Source: Chitinophaga pinensis (GTDB taxonomy: Bacteria > Bacteroidota > Bacteroidia > UKL13-3). Taken from it: a DNA stretch of 64,000 bases. Each line of letters begins with the position of its first letter. Within the stretch, counting starts at the first letter, position 1. The stretch spans positions 93,855-157,854 of the forward strand of contig CAMDHZ010000007.1 in NCBI GenBank assembly GCA_945898275.1. The letters are read 5' to 3'. Positions 16,732 to 25,442 of the stretch are shown piece after piece. A program made the position numbers and the translations under genes. The notes beneath the pieces were generated by a model. That model was not told the origin of the DNA, searched no databases, and saw nothing but the letters and a program-made list of their open reading frames with translations.

Positions 16732-18621
16732 ATGAACCAAGAGTTGGAAAATGTAAGCAATGAACCAATGGAAGAAATAACTCCTATGGTAAATGAGCCG
16801 CTAATGGAAGTAACAGAGACCTTCCATGCAGCAGAATTAATTGATGAAGAGAACGAATTAGATGTAGTTGAAGAACTGCCTGATTATAGTCTTTTTACCA
16901 AAGAGGATTTGCTAAAAGCCGCCTTAGAAGCAGCTGCTAGCAAACAAATCGACGAAGCGCTCTTGGTTTTTAAAACTATTAGACCCTTTTTAGAACAACA
17001 AATTTCTGAAGAAAAAGCAGAAGCTTTAGCGAAATTTATTGAAGAAGGTGGCGAAAAAGACAACTTCGAATTCAAGGCAGATGCGAATAAAGAAGCTTTT
17101 AACAAGGCTTTCCAAGAGTTAAAGCTTAAAAAAGAAGATGCTAAAAGACGTCAAGAAGAGGAGAAAAAAGAAAATCTTCGGAAGAAAGAGGCGATTTTAG
17201 AGGAAATTAAAAAGCTAAATGATTCTGAAGAAACAGCTAACAGCATCAAACGTCTCAAAGAATTGCAAGCCGAATGGAAGCTTATCAAAAATGTTCCTAA
17301 AGAAAATGTAGACTCTTTATGGGAAAGTTATAGGGTATTAATAGAAATATTTTACGATAGACTTTCTATTAACAATGAACTTAAGGAATTAGATCGTAGT
17401 AAAAACCTTGGACTTAAAATAGAATTGATTTCAAAGGTGAATGAGTTATTGTCTGAACAAAATATCAAAAAGGCACTCATTGGTGCTAAGAAACTTCAAG
17501 AAGAATGGAGGTATATTGGTCCTGTAGATCGTGAAGCTTCTGAAGATATTTGGAATCGTTTTAAAACTGAAGTAGATAAAGTTTACACTCAGATAAAAGA
17601 AAAAACTGAGGCATTAGAATCAGTTAGGCAAGAAAACCTTGCCAAAAAGCAAGAGTTATTGTTGAAAGCCAAAGAAATGGCCGATTTCAAAACCACCCGC
17701 ATAAAAGATTGGATGGAACAAAGCTTAGCAGCCAATGAATTAATGGAAGCTTGGAGAAAAATTGGACATGTACCTATGTCGGTTCGCGACCAAGTTTGGA
17801 ATGAATTTAGAGAGGCGAGAAACAGCTTTTTTAACAACAAAAACGTATTCTTTAAAAGCATGCATGCCGAGCGCAATGCAAACTTAAAAGCCAAAGAAGA
17901 ACTTTGTGTAAGGGCTGAAACCATTGCTGCCAATCCAATAGATTGGGCCAAATTAACTGAAGAAATCAAAAAGCTTCAAGAAGATTGGAAAAAAATTGGC
18001 ATGGCTCCTGAAAAGGTAAATGATGCTGTTTGGAAGAGATTTAGATCTGCTTGCGACAGTTTCTTCGAAAAGAAATCTGAACGTTATGCTTCGCAACAAC
18101 AAGAACAAATCCAAAACTTAGAAGCCAAAAGTGCATTGATAGAAAAGCTTGAAGCCTTGAGCAATAGTGAACAAGAAAACAACTTATTCAACGATCTCAG
18201 ACAAATTCAAAGTGAATGGAATGGAATTGGGTATGTTCCAGCAAAAAATAAAGACGCAATTACCAAGAAATACAATGAATTGTTAGATAAGTTGTATGGT
18301 AAAAACAAACAATTAAATAAAGATTCAAGAGAAGACCGCGAAAAACAAAACTTTGAATTTTTGGCAAACTCTCCTAATGGTTCACAAAAGTTACAAAGAG
18401 AAGAAAAAGTATTAATGGAGCGCATTCGTGGCTTGAAAAAGGACATTGAAACTTGGGACAATAACTTAGGATTCTTCAAAGGCGGAAACCAAAAGAATCC
18501 TTTGGCAGAGCAAATACTAGCTAAAATTGAAATCGCTCATAAGCACATTGCAGGGTTGGAAGAAAAGGTAAAAATGTTGAGAGACATCAAAAACAAACCC
18601 GCTGATACTATCGAATCCTAA
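16732..18621 (+). CDS. DUF349 repeat protein
   Basis: 629 residues, strongly charged and helical, with an acidic N-terminal ~55 residues. At least five DUF349 units can be seen by their repeating W-[KR]-x-I-[GK]-x-[VA]-P pattern: EWKLIKNVPKENVDSLW, EWRYIGPVDREASEDIW, AWRKIGHVPMSVRDQVW, DWKKIGMAPEKVNDAVW and EWNGIGYVPAKNKDAI. The C-terminus has a coiled-coil-like stretch. Such proteins are widespread in Bacteroidota and their molecular role is not established. A methyltransferase gene follows three bases after its stop, which suggests an operon. Confidence 0.9.
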   Translation: MNQELENVSNEPMEEITPMVNEPLMEVTETFHAAELIDEENELDVVEELPDYSLFTKEDLLKAALEAAASKQIDEALLVFKTIRPFLEQQISEEKAEALAKFIEEGGEKDNFEFKADANKEAFNKAFQELKLKKEDAKRRQEEEKKENLRKKEAILEEIKKLNDSEETANSIKRLKELQAEWKLIKNVPKENVDSLWESYRVLIEIFYDRLSINNELKELDRSKNLGLKIELISKVNELLSEQNIKKALIGAKKLQEEWRYIGPVDREASEDIWNRFKTEVDKVYTQIKEKTEALESVRQENLAKKQELLLKAKEMADFKTTRIKDWMEQSLAANELMEAWRKIGHVPMSVRDQVWNEFREARNSFFNNKNVFFKSMHAERNANLKAKEELCVRAETIAANPIDWAKLTEEIKKLQEDWKKIGMAPEKVNDAVWKRFRSACDSFFEKKSERYASQQQEQIQNLEAKSALIEKLEALSNSEQENNLFNDLRQIQSEWNGIGYVPAKNKDAITKKYNELLDKLYGKNKQLNKDSREDREKQNFEFLANSPNGSQKLQREEKVLMERIRGLKKDIETWDNNLGFFKGGNQKNPLAEQILAKIEIAHKHIAGLEEKVKMLRDIKNKPADTIES

Positions 18622-18624
18622 CCC

Positions 18625-19404
18625 TTGAGCGGGCTAAATTCACATTATTTAAAAAACTTAATGCAGCACTATCTTACGGCAACACGTATAGATGTGCTGC
18701 ATTCTCCTTTTGTATTTGAGCTGTACCAAAATTGTATTGCCAAAGAAGGAAACTTAAACGCGTATCATACCATCGAGCAAATTCGCTCAAAACTGCGCTC
18801 GGTTCAAACCGAAATTAATTTTGAAGACTTTGGCGCCTCCCAAAAAAGCAGGACGGTAACAGTAAAAGAACTTGCCAAGCAACATTTGAAACCGGCAAGA
18901 ATTGGACAAATTTTAAATAGAATCATTCAGTTTAAAAAGTACCATTCCATATTAGAACTTGGCACTTCATTAGGCATTACATCCTGCTATTTGGCAAATT
19001 CGCCCAATGCCCATTTAACCACTATTGAAGGCAGCAAAGCCGTTTGGGAACAAGCTCAGCTAAGCTTTGAAAAAACCAAGCTACAACCTAAAATTACGAG
19101 TTTGTGTGGCACTTTTGATGCTGCTCTTCCTGAAATTTTAGCTAAAAATCCCATTTATGATTTTATTTTCATTGATGGAAACCATAGCTATGAAGCAACC
19201 TTGCGTTATGTTAAAATGCTACAACCCTATTTGTCTAAAAATGGCCTATTAATTTTAGATGACATTTACTGGAGCACAGGCATGACAAAGGCTTGGAAAG
19301 AGGTAAGCAAAGAATATACAGTGAGCATCGACCTGTTTTTTATTGGCATCTTAAGTAATAGAACAGAACAAGCCAAAGAAGATTTTAAATTGAGGGTTTG
19401 GTAA
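18625..19404 (+). CDS. Class I SAM-dependent O-methyltransferase-like protein
   Basis: Up to 259 residues. The SAM-binding motif I is ILELGTSLGITSCYLA, followed by the acidic TTIEGSKAVWEQA, then FIFIDGNHSYEATLRYVKML and LLILDDIYWSTGMTKAW, a pattern close to the metal-dependent O-methyltransferase (Methyltransf_24) family. The N-terminal DVLHSPFVFELY is common in Bacteroidota homologues. The ORF-track start at 18625 is TTG; an ATG at 18661 would remove 12 residues including part of a conserved-looking helix, so TTG is kept with doubt. It sits three bases after the DUF349 gene. The substrate is unknown. Confidence 0.82.
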   Translation: MSGLNSHYLKNLMQHYLTATRIDVLHSPFVFELYQNCIAKEGNLNAYHTIEQIRSKLRSVQTEINFEDFGASQKSRTVTVKELAKQHLKPARIGQILNRIIQFKKYHSILELGTSLGITSCYLANSPNAHLTTIEGSKAVWEQAQLSFEKTKLQPKITSLCGTFDAALPEILAKNPIYDFIFIDGNHSYEATLRYVKMLQPYLSKNGLLILDDIYWSTGMTKAWKEVSKEYTVSIDLFFIGILSNRTEQAKEDFKLRVW

Positions 19405-19422
19405 AACTGAAATTTTACCAAA
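19397..19422. terminator. Convergent hairpin spanning both stop codons
   Basis: The inverted repeat TTTGGTAAAA / TTTTACCAAA has a 6-base loop. It contains the methyltransferase TAA and the last codons of the PIN-domain gene, and could end transcripts from both sides despite the lack of a long U-tract. Confidence 0.5.
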
Positions 19423-19801
19423 TTACTTTTACTTCTTTATACAATAGAAAATTTCTGTCCTTAGATAATATAGTAAGATTTTCAAATATACATTGTGAAA
19501 TTATAATTCTATCAAAAGGATCCCTATGGTGAATTTCAAGTTGATTTAACCTAATTATATGTTCAAAGTCAATTGCAAGGAGCTCTATATTGTTTTTATA
19601 TATTTCATGTTTTAAATCCTCTAGACTCACATCTAATTTCAACTTACCTAAATTAAGCTTAATTGTTATTTCCCAAATAGAGGCAATACTTAAATAGAGC
19701 TTGTTTGCCTCATTTTCAATTTTTTCTCTCGCAATAACAGAAAGATTTTCGTTGCCTTGTAGGAACCAAAGAAATGAATGTGTATCTAATAAAAACTCCA
19801 C
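19415..19801 (-). CDS. PIN-domain toxin, VapC-like
   Basis: 128 residues. The PIN-domain acidic residues are visible in MEFLLDTHSFLWFL (first Asp), SIASIWEITIKLNLGKL (Glu) and HRDPFDRIIISQ (the DPFDRIIxxQ signature). PIN-domain toxins are Mg-dependent ribonucleases that cleave RNA when released from their antitoxin. The start codon is GTG, and its first G is the last base of the antitoxin TAG, so the two genes are translationally coupled. Type II toxin-antitoxin pairs with this arrangement (DUF2281 antitoxin first, then PIN) are common in Bacteroidota and cyanobacteria. Confidence 0.88.
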   Translation of the reverse strand: MEFLLDTHSFLWFLQGNENLSVIAREKIENEANKLYLSIASIWEITIKLNLGKLKLDVSLEDLKHEIYKNNIELLAIDFEHIIRLNQLEIHHRDPFDRIIISQCIFENLTILSKDRNFLLYKEVKVIW

Positions 19802-20022
19802 TACATATAGGATTTAAAATCCTCTAAAGGTGCGTCAAAATCTTCTGTTAGAGAAATCTTTCCTTTTAAACTTCCAAACGCTCTTTTACCCCTATTTTTT
19901 GTTTCATTTGAAAAAGTCTCACTTTTAGATTTCTCTATTAGTTTTTCAATAAAGCTTTTCACTTCCAACTTTAATTTTTCAGGAAGTGTTTCTATTATGG
20001 TATATAGAGATGGGGAAGTCAT
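19801..20022 (-). CDS. DUF2281-type antitoxin, VapB-like
   Basis: 73 residues. The N-terminal helix (LYTIIETLPEKLKLEVKSFIEKL) and the C-terminal KRAFGSLKGKISLTEDFDAP followed by LEDFKSYM match the DUF2281 family, whose last residues wrap the partner PIN toxin. It overlaps the toxin start by one base. As in other type II systems it probably represses its own promoter together with the toxin; a candidate -7 box lies about 16 bases upstream of its start. Confidence 0.85.
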   Translation of the reverse strand: MTSPSLYTIIETLPEKLKLEVKSFIEKLIEKSKSETFSNETKNRGKRAFGSLKGKISLTEDFDAPLEDFKSYM

Positions 20023-20038
20023 TTTATTATTGCTTATT

Positions 20039-20046
20039 CAAAAATA
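20039..20046 (-). promoter_or_regulatory. Candidate -7 element for the toxin-antitoxin operon (TATTTTTG)
   Basis: An exact TAnnTTTG on the minus strand just upstream of the antitoxin start. A TTG lies about 24 bases further upstream, near the upper limit of normal -33 to -7 spacing. Confidence 0.4.
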
Positions 20047-20186
20047 GTAAATTTATAAGATGTAAAAACACAATACTATAGAATTAAATATCAAAAACAC
20101 GATTTAAACAATCGATATGAAGTTCTGTCCAACTCAAATTACTCATTCTGCTTGAAACTTCATCAGATTTCCCTTAAGTTCGAGCC

Positions 20187-22871
20187 ATGACAGCACGTAT
20201 CAAAATTGGGATATTTTTTGGCGGAAATAGCCGCGAGCGAGAAGTTTCTTTTGCCGGTGGCAGAACCGTTTACGACAACTTAGATAAAACCCTATTTGAA
20301 CCAGTTCCAATTTTTGTTGATTCCTTTAACAACTTCATTTTACTCGATTGGCACTTTATCTACAAAGGCTCTATTAGAGACTTCTACCCTCCTGTTCAGT
20401 TTTTACCTGAAGCAAAAATTGACGTTCAAGTATATGCCGAAAACATAGCCACTGCCTACGCTGATAATGGCAAAACCATGGCTACCAAAATTGGTAAAAT
20501 CATAAAAGTAGAAGGCCTCAAAGAGCTCATAGATTTTGCATTTCTGGCGCTGCATGGCAATTTTGGCGAAGATGGCACCTTGCAAGGTTTATTAGAATGG
20601 CAAGGTATTCCATACAGTGGCTCAGGTATTCTACCTTCTGCCTTAGGCATGAACAAACGCTTGCAGAAAGAATGGATGCAGGCCGCTGGATTGCCAATTC
20701 CAAAATATATCAGTCTGCAAAAAACTGCCCTAAATGAAGTACGAAAAGCATTTAATCAAGCCAAGAAAACAGTAGGCCTTCCTTTTGTAATTAAACCCGC
20801 CAATCAAGGCAGTTCTGTGGGCGTGAGCGTCATTCAAGAAGAAAATCTTGAAACATTTGAACTAGCCCTTCAAAAAGCATTTTTTGTTCAAACCATTAAA
20901 GCCAAAGAATGGAGCTCAAAATCAAAAGTAGAAAAAGTACAGTGGCTTCAAAAAATCACAGATGTTAAAGAAGGTGTTGGATTGCCTGCATTTGTGAACC
21001 AAAAATTAATACACCACCCAGAAGAATTGTTTAAGGTTTTAGAATCACAGTCTAAAAAAGGGAATGAGGTAAGTATTGAAAGCATTTACAGCGAAACCGA
21101 ATGTTTAATTGAATCCTTTATTGAAGGCAGAGAATTCTCTTGTATTGTGCTTAGAAATGAAGATGGTTCTGCCGTGGCGTTGCCCCCTACCGAAATTGTG
21201 AAAGGCAGCGAAGTGTATGATTATAAAAGCAAATACTTGCCGGGAAGAAGCAGAAAAATTACTCCCATTGATTTAGACGAAAAAGGAATTCAGAACATTA
21301 GGAAAGCATGTGCGCATTTGTTTAACTTTTTCAACTTTCATGTATATGCGCGCATTGATGGTTTTTTGAGCAAAGACGGTCAATTGTTTTTAAATGACCC
21401 AAACACTACCTCGGGCATGATGCCTTCTTCCTTTTTCTTTCACCAAGCAGCAGAAATTGGTTTGAACCCAAGCCAATTTTTAACCTACATCATTAGAACT
21501 TCCTTGAAAGAAAGGGTGAACAGCCAATCTATTCACTTTAAACATGCACAATTATTAGAAAGTTTAAATAAATTATTGAGCCTAAACAAAAGCAAAAAAG
21601 CCAATAAGAAGCGTGTGGCAGTGCTTATGGGTGGTTACAGCACAGAAAGACATATCTCTGTAGAAAGTGGTAGAAACATTTATGAGAAACTAGCTTCCTC
21701 AGACACTTATGCCCCATTCCCAGTATTTGTAACGGGCAATGATGAGGCACATGAATTGTTTTTATTGCCTATCAACATCATGCTCAAAGACAATGCAGAT
21801 GATATCAAAGAAAAAGTAATGCATTATCACCGCCCGGCTATCATGCAAAAAATTGCAGATGAATGCAAAGACCTGCTTGCCATGTACAGTCAGGGAGGAC
21901 TGTTTGAACCAAAAAAGATTACCTACGCAGAACTCAAAAAAATGTCGGATGCGGTGTTTATAGCGCTTCATGGCAGACCGGGAGAAGACGGAACGGTTCA
22001 AAAAGAATTAAATAAATTAAAGATTCCATTCAACGGTTCTGATGTGGCCAGTTCACAAATTACCATCAATAAATTTGACACCAATGCCTTGCTTAAAAAG
22101 AAAGGATTTTTGGTAGCAGAACATTATTTGGTGCAAGAAAATGAATGGAAAGAGCATGCTGATAAAATCATTGCAAAGATTGAGAAAATAGGCTACCCAC
22201 TTATTGCCAAGCCAGCTGATGATGGATGCAGCAGTGCTGTTAAAAAGATTAAGAATCGCGCCGAACTAGAAAACTATGCCAGTGGCGTATTTAGACCAGC
22301 ATTGGAGATAAGTGCCGAACTTAGGAGCTTGCTCATGCTTTCTGAAAAAGAAGAGTTTCCAAAAAAACGCTTCTTTTTAGTAGAGAAATTTGTAGAAAAA
22401 GGCAAAGCCCAACATTTTTTGGAAGTAACAGGTGGCATGCTTACTTCCTACAAAGGAAACAAGTTACAGTACGAAACTTTTGAACCCAGCGAAACCTTAG
22501 CAGAAAGTGAAATCTTAAGTTTGGAAGAGAAATTTTTAGCAGGTCAAGGACAAAACATCACTCCTGCCAGGTATGCAAAAACGCCTAGGCTCAACCAAAA
22601 CATTAGCAAAAAAGTACAAGAAGTTTTAAAGGCTGGAGCCAAGGCATTAGGCGTAGAAGGATATTGCAGAATAGATGCCTTTGTAAGAATATATGCAAAC
22701 AATCAAATAGAAGTAATTTTTATCGAAGTTAATTCACTGCCCGGCATGACCCCTGCCACGGCAATCTTTCATCAATGTGCCTTAAATGGCTATAAACCTT
22801 ATGAGTTTATTGATAAGATTTTGCAGTTTGGTGAGGAGCGGTTGAGGCTGAAAAAAGGTTCGAAAAACTAG
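20187..22871 (+). CDS. Fused tandem D-alanine--D-alanine ligase (two ATP-grasp ligase units)
   Basis: 894 residues, about 2.7 times a normal Ddl. Unit 1 (about 1-465) starts IGIFFGGNSREREVSFAGG and has KPANQGSSVGVSV, EGREFSCIVL, YDYKSKYLPG and FLNDPNTTSGMM. Unit 2 (about 473-894) starts VAVLMGGYSTERHISVESG and has KPADDGCSSAVKKI, YCRIDAFV and IEVNSLPGMTPAT. Unit 1 keeps the Ser loop and Tyr-Lys lid but has Asp for the Glu of the metal-binding E-x-N-x-x-P-G motif. Unit 2 keeps that motif but lacks a clear YDY lid. Normal Ddl is a homodimer; this looks like a covalent heterodimer with partly complementary sites. It would join D-Ala residues for peptidoglycan or make a related dipeptide. No separate ddl is seen here. 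Confidence 0.85.
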   Translation: MTARIKIGIFFGGNSREREVSFAGGRTVYDNLDKTLFEPVPIFVDSFNNFILLDWHFIYKGSIRDFYPPVQFLPEAKIDVQVYAENIATAYADNGKTMATKIGKIIKVEGLKELIDFAFLALHGNFGEDGTLQGLLEWQGIPYSGSGILPSALGMNKRLQKEWMQAAGLPIPKYISLQKTALNEVRKAFNQAKKTVGLPFVIKPANQGSSVGVSVIQEENLETFELALQKAFFVQTIKAKEWSSKSKVEKVQWLQKITDVKEGVGLPAFVNQKLIHHPEELFKVLESQSKKGNEVSIESIYSETECLIESFIEGREFSCIVLRNEDGSAVALPPTEIVKGSEVYDYKSKYLPGRSRKITPIDLDEKGIQNIRKACAHLFNFFNFHVYARIDGFLSKDGQLFLNDPNTTSGMMPSSFFFHQAAEIGLNPSQFLTYIIRTSLKERVNSQSIHFKHAQLLESLNKLLSLNKSKKANKKRVAVLMGGYSTERHISVESGRNIYEKLASSDTYAPFPVFVTGNDEAHELFLLPINIMLKDNADDIKEKVMHYHRPAIMQKIADECKDLLAMYSQGGLFEPKKITYAELKKMSDAVFIALHGRPGEDGTVQKELNKLKIPFNGSDVASSQITINKFDTNALLKKKGFLVAEHYLVQENEWKEHADKIIAKIEKIGYPLIAKPADDGCSSAVKKIKNRAELENYASGVFRPALEISAELRSLLMLSEKEEFPKKRFFLVEKFVEKGKAQHFLEVTGGMLTSYKGNKLQYETFEPSETLAESEILSLEEKFLAGQGQNITPARYAKTPRLNQNISKKVQEVLKAGAKALGVEGYCRIDAFVRIYANNQIEVIFIEVNSLPGMTPATAIFHQCALNGYKPYEFIDKILQFGEERLRLKKGSKN

Positions 22872-22911
22872 TTTAGGTTAAATTTAAAAATTCATACAAA
22901 TCTATTAATGC

Positions 22912-24957
22912 ATGAAAAAGATATTTTTACTCATGGCCCTCGTGCCACATTTACTTGTGGCTCAGCAAAACCTTAGCATAGAAACCCTCTGGAAGTTTGG
23001 CCGCGTGAGCGATCCTAATGTTTCACCTGATGGTAACCTAGCCATTTACGGCGTTAAAACCTACGATGTAAAAGCCAATAAAGGCACTAATATCATTTAT
23101 AGCAAACCCATTGCTGGTGGCGATGTCAAAGCTTTAACTGAACCTGCACAAAATGCTTTCTCGGCCCGCTTTACCCCCGATGGTACAAAGATTAGCTACC
23201 TAAGTTTGGTTGACGGTGAAGTGCAGCTCTTTGAAATGAACCTCGATGGCAAAAGCAAAACTCAAGTGAGCAAAGTAAAAGGTGGCATCAATGGATACAA
23301 ATATGCTCCTACCATGACACATGTGGCCTATGTAGCCGACATAAAACTAGACTTAGAGGTAAAAGAAATCTACCCCGACCTAGACAAATGCAGTGGAAGA
23401 ATCATAGACGAACTATACTACCGCCATTGGGATGCTTGGCATGATTATGCTTATTCGCATTTATTTATTAGTGACTATAAAAATGGTGAATTAGTTGGCA
23501 ATGCTAAAGACATTATGCTTGGCGAACGCTTTGATTGCCCAGTACCTCCACATGGAGATGATGATGCTTATTGCTGGAGTCCAGATGGGAAATTGTTGGC
23601 CTACGATTGCAAAAAACTAAATGGCACAGCAGATGCCCTTTCCACCAATACAGATATTTACTTGTATAACTTAAACCTTGGTTCAACCCAAAACATTTCT
23701 GAAGCCAATAAAGGGTATGATAAAAGTCCGCAATTTTCGCCAGATGGCAGTAAAATAGCTTGGTTAAGCATGCCAACTCCTGGCTATGAAAGCGACAGAA
23801 ATACCTTGGTAATGCATGACCTAAAAGCAAACAAAGGCATACAAAAATTAACCCATAACTTCGACTTTAGCTTGGAGAATTTTGCTTGGGCCGACAATCA
23901 AAAGGTAGTGTTTACAGCCATCATTGCCGGAACCAAACAAGTGTGTTTATATAACCCAATGCTAAGGAGTATGAGCCAAGTAGTTATTTTGAGCAATGGC
24001 AACCACGATTATGGAAGCTTCTGCTACTTTATGCATAACAAAAAGCCCATGATTTTGGCTACAAAAATGAGCATTAACATGCCTTCAGAGTTATTTCTGT
24101 TTGAACCAAACAAACATGAAGCAGCCTCGCAGTTTACTGCTGTAAACAAAGACCTGCTTGCTCAAACCCAAATGGGCAAAGTTGAAAAACGCATGGTTAA
24201 AACTACCGACAACAAAGACATGTTGGTGTGGGTGATTTATCCTCCAAACTTTGATGCAACAAAAAAGTACCCTACCCTATTGTATTGCCAAGGTGGTCCA
24301 CAAAGTACCGTGAGTCAGTTTTTTTCTTACCGTTGGAATTTCCAATTAATGGCAGCACAAGGTTATATAGTGGTAGCCCCTAACAGACGAGGCTTACCAG
24401 GCTTTGGCTCTGAATGGAACGATGCCATTCAAGGCGATTACGGAGGCCAATGTATGAAGGATTATTTAAGCGCAATAGACGATGTTAGCAAAGAAGCCTA
24501 TGTAGACAAAAATAAATTAGCGGCGGTAGGCGCAAGTTTTGGCGGATACAGTGTGTATTGGCTTGCAGGAAACCATAACAAGCGTTTTAAATCATTTATT
24601 GCACATTGTGGCATGTTTAACATGGAAAGTTGGTATGGCAGCACAGAAGAAATGTTTTTTGCCAACAGCGATAATAAAGGTCCGTATTGGGACCAAAAAA
24701 GCAGTCCAAATAACTTTGATGCCTCACCTCATAAGTTTGTAAAAAATTGGGACACCCCTATATTGGTTATCCATAATGAGAAAGACTACAGAGTGCCACT
24801 AAACCAAGGCATGGAAGCATTTACTGCGGCACAAGTAAAAGGAGTAAAAAGCAGGTTTTTATATTTCCCAGATGAAAACCATTGGGTGGTAAAACCACAA
24901 AACAGCATTTTATGGCAAAGGGTTTTCTTTGACTGGTTGAACCAAACCTTGAAATAA
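22912..24957 (+). CDS. Secreted S9-family serine peptidase
   Basis: 681 residues with a signal peptide (IFLLMALVPHLLVAQ). The N-terminal ~420 residues hold TolB/WD40-like propeller repeats (SPDGNLAIYGVKTYD, TPDGTKISYLS, SPDGKLLAYDCK, SPDGSKIAWLSMP). The C-terminal alpha/beta-hydrolase unit has the nucleophile elbow GASFGGYS (Ser542), an Asp in HNEKDYRVP and a His in DENHWVV near residue 656, giving a complete catalytic triad. It resembles the acylaminoacyl-peptidase/dipeptidyl-peptidase branch and should trim peptides in the periplasm. It has no T9SS sorting domain. It starts 40 bases after the ligase gene. Confidence 0.93.
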   Translation: MKKIFLLMALVPHLLVAQQNLSIETLWKFGRVSDPNVSPDGNLAIYGVKTYDVKANKGTNIIYSKPIAGGDVKALTEPAQNAFSARFTPDGTKISYLSLVDGEVQLFEMNLDGKSKTQVSKVKGGINGYKYAPTMTHVAYVADIKLDLEVKEIYPDLDKCSGRIIDELYYRHWDAWHDYAYSHLFISDYKNGELVGNAKDIMLGERFDCPVPPHGDDDAYCWSPDGKLLAYDCKKLNGTADALSTNTDIYLYNLNLGSTQNISEANKGYDKSPQFSPDGSKIAWLSMPTPGYESDRNTLVMHDLKANKGIQKLTHNFDFSLENFAWADNQKVVFTAIIAGTKQVCLYNPMLRSMSQVVILSNGNHDYGSFCYFMHNKKPMILATKMSINMPSELFLFEPNKHEAASQFTAVNKDLLAQTQMGKVEKRMVKTTDNKDMLVWVIYPPNFDATKKYPTLLYCQGGPQSTVSQFFSYRWNFQLMAAQGYIVVAPNRRGLPGFGSEWNDAIQGDYGGQCMKDYLSAIDDVSKEAYVDKNKLAAVGASFGGYSVYWLAGNHNKRFKSFIAHCGMFNMESWYGSTEEMFFANSDNKGPYWDQKSSPNNFDASPHKFVKNWDTPILVIHNEKDYRVPLNQGMEAFTAAQVKGVKSRFLYFPDENHWVVKPQNSILWQRVFFDWLNQTLK

Positions 24958-24975
24958 CATATATTCATTAATATC

Positions 24976-25392
24976 ATGGAAAAATTTAAACAAATTACCA
25001 TTGAGGCACTGGTAAATGCGCCACTAGAAAAAGCTTGGGATTGCTATACAAACTCTGAACACATTACTCAATGGAACTTTGCAGATGATTCTTGGTGTTG
25101 TCCAAGCGCAGAAAATGATTTGCGTGTAGGAGGTAAAAGTAAAGCCAGAATGGAGGCCAAAGATGGCAGCTTTGGTTTTGATTTTGAGGGAATTTATGAA
25201 GCAGTTGAAATAGAAAATTACTTATGTTATGTGCTTGCAGATGAAAGAAAAGTTAAAGTTTGGTTTGAACCAAATGAAACCTACACAAAAGTTAAAGTAG
25301 TATTTGATGCTGAAAATGAGAATCCTTTAGAACTTCAACAAGGTGGATGGCAAGCCATCTTAAACAATTATAAAAAATACACTGAACAGTAA
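24976..25392 (+). CDS. SRPBCC (AHSA1/START-like) domain protein
   Basis: 138 residues forming a single small-molecule-binding SRPBCC fold. The start ITIEALVNAPLEKAWDCYTNSEHITQWNFA and the end GGWQAILNNYKKYTE are typical of the AHSA1-type branch. These proteins bind hydrophobic ligands or act as chaperone activators; the specific role is unknown. It begins 18 bases after the S9 peptidase. A GGTTTGAACC copy in the gene encodes WFEP, one of several different translations of that motif in the window. Confidence 0.88.
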   Translation: MEKFKQITIEALVNAPLEKAWDCYTNSEHITQWNFADDSWCCPSAENDLRVGGKSKARMEAKDGSFGFDFEGIYEAVEIENYLCYVLADERKVKVWFEPNETYTKVKVVFDAENENPLELQQGGWQAILNNYKKYTEQ

Positions 25393-25404
25393 AATAGTTA
25401 AACT

Positions 25405-25442
25405 AGGTAAATGAGCACCAAGAATAAGGAGCTCATTTACCT
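25405..25442. terminator. Convergent inverted repeat after the SRPBCC gene
   Basis: Perfect 12-base arms AGGTAAATGAGC / GCTCATTTACCT are separated by 14 bases, between the SRPBCC stop and the convergent M23 gene; the right arm covers the M23 stop codon. There is no U-tract, so termination efficiency is doubtful. Confidence 0.45.

Noticed and set aside
17589-17969. Minus-strand ORF of 126 residues
   Set aside because: Antisense to the DUF349 repeats; its length results from the codon bias of the repeat protein.
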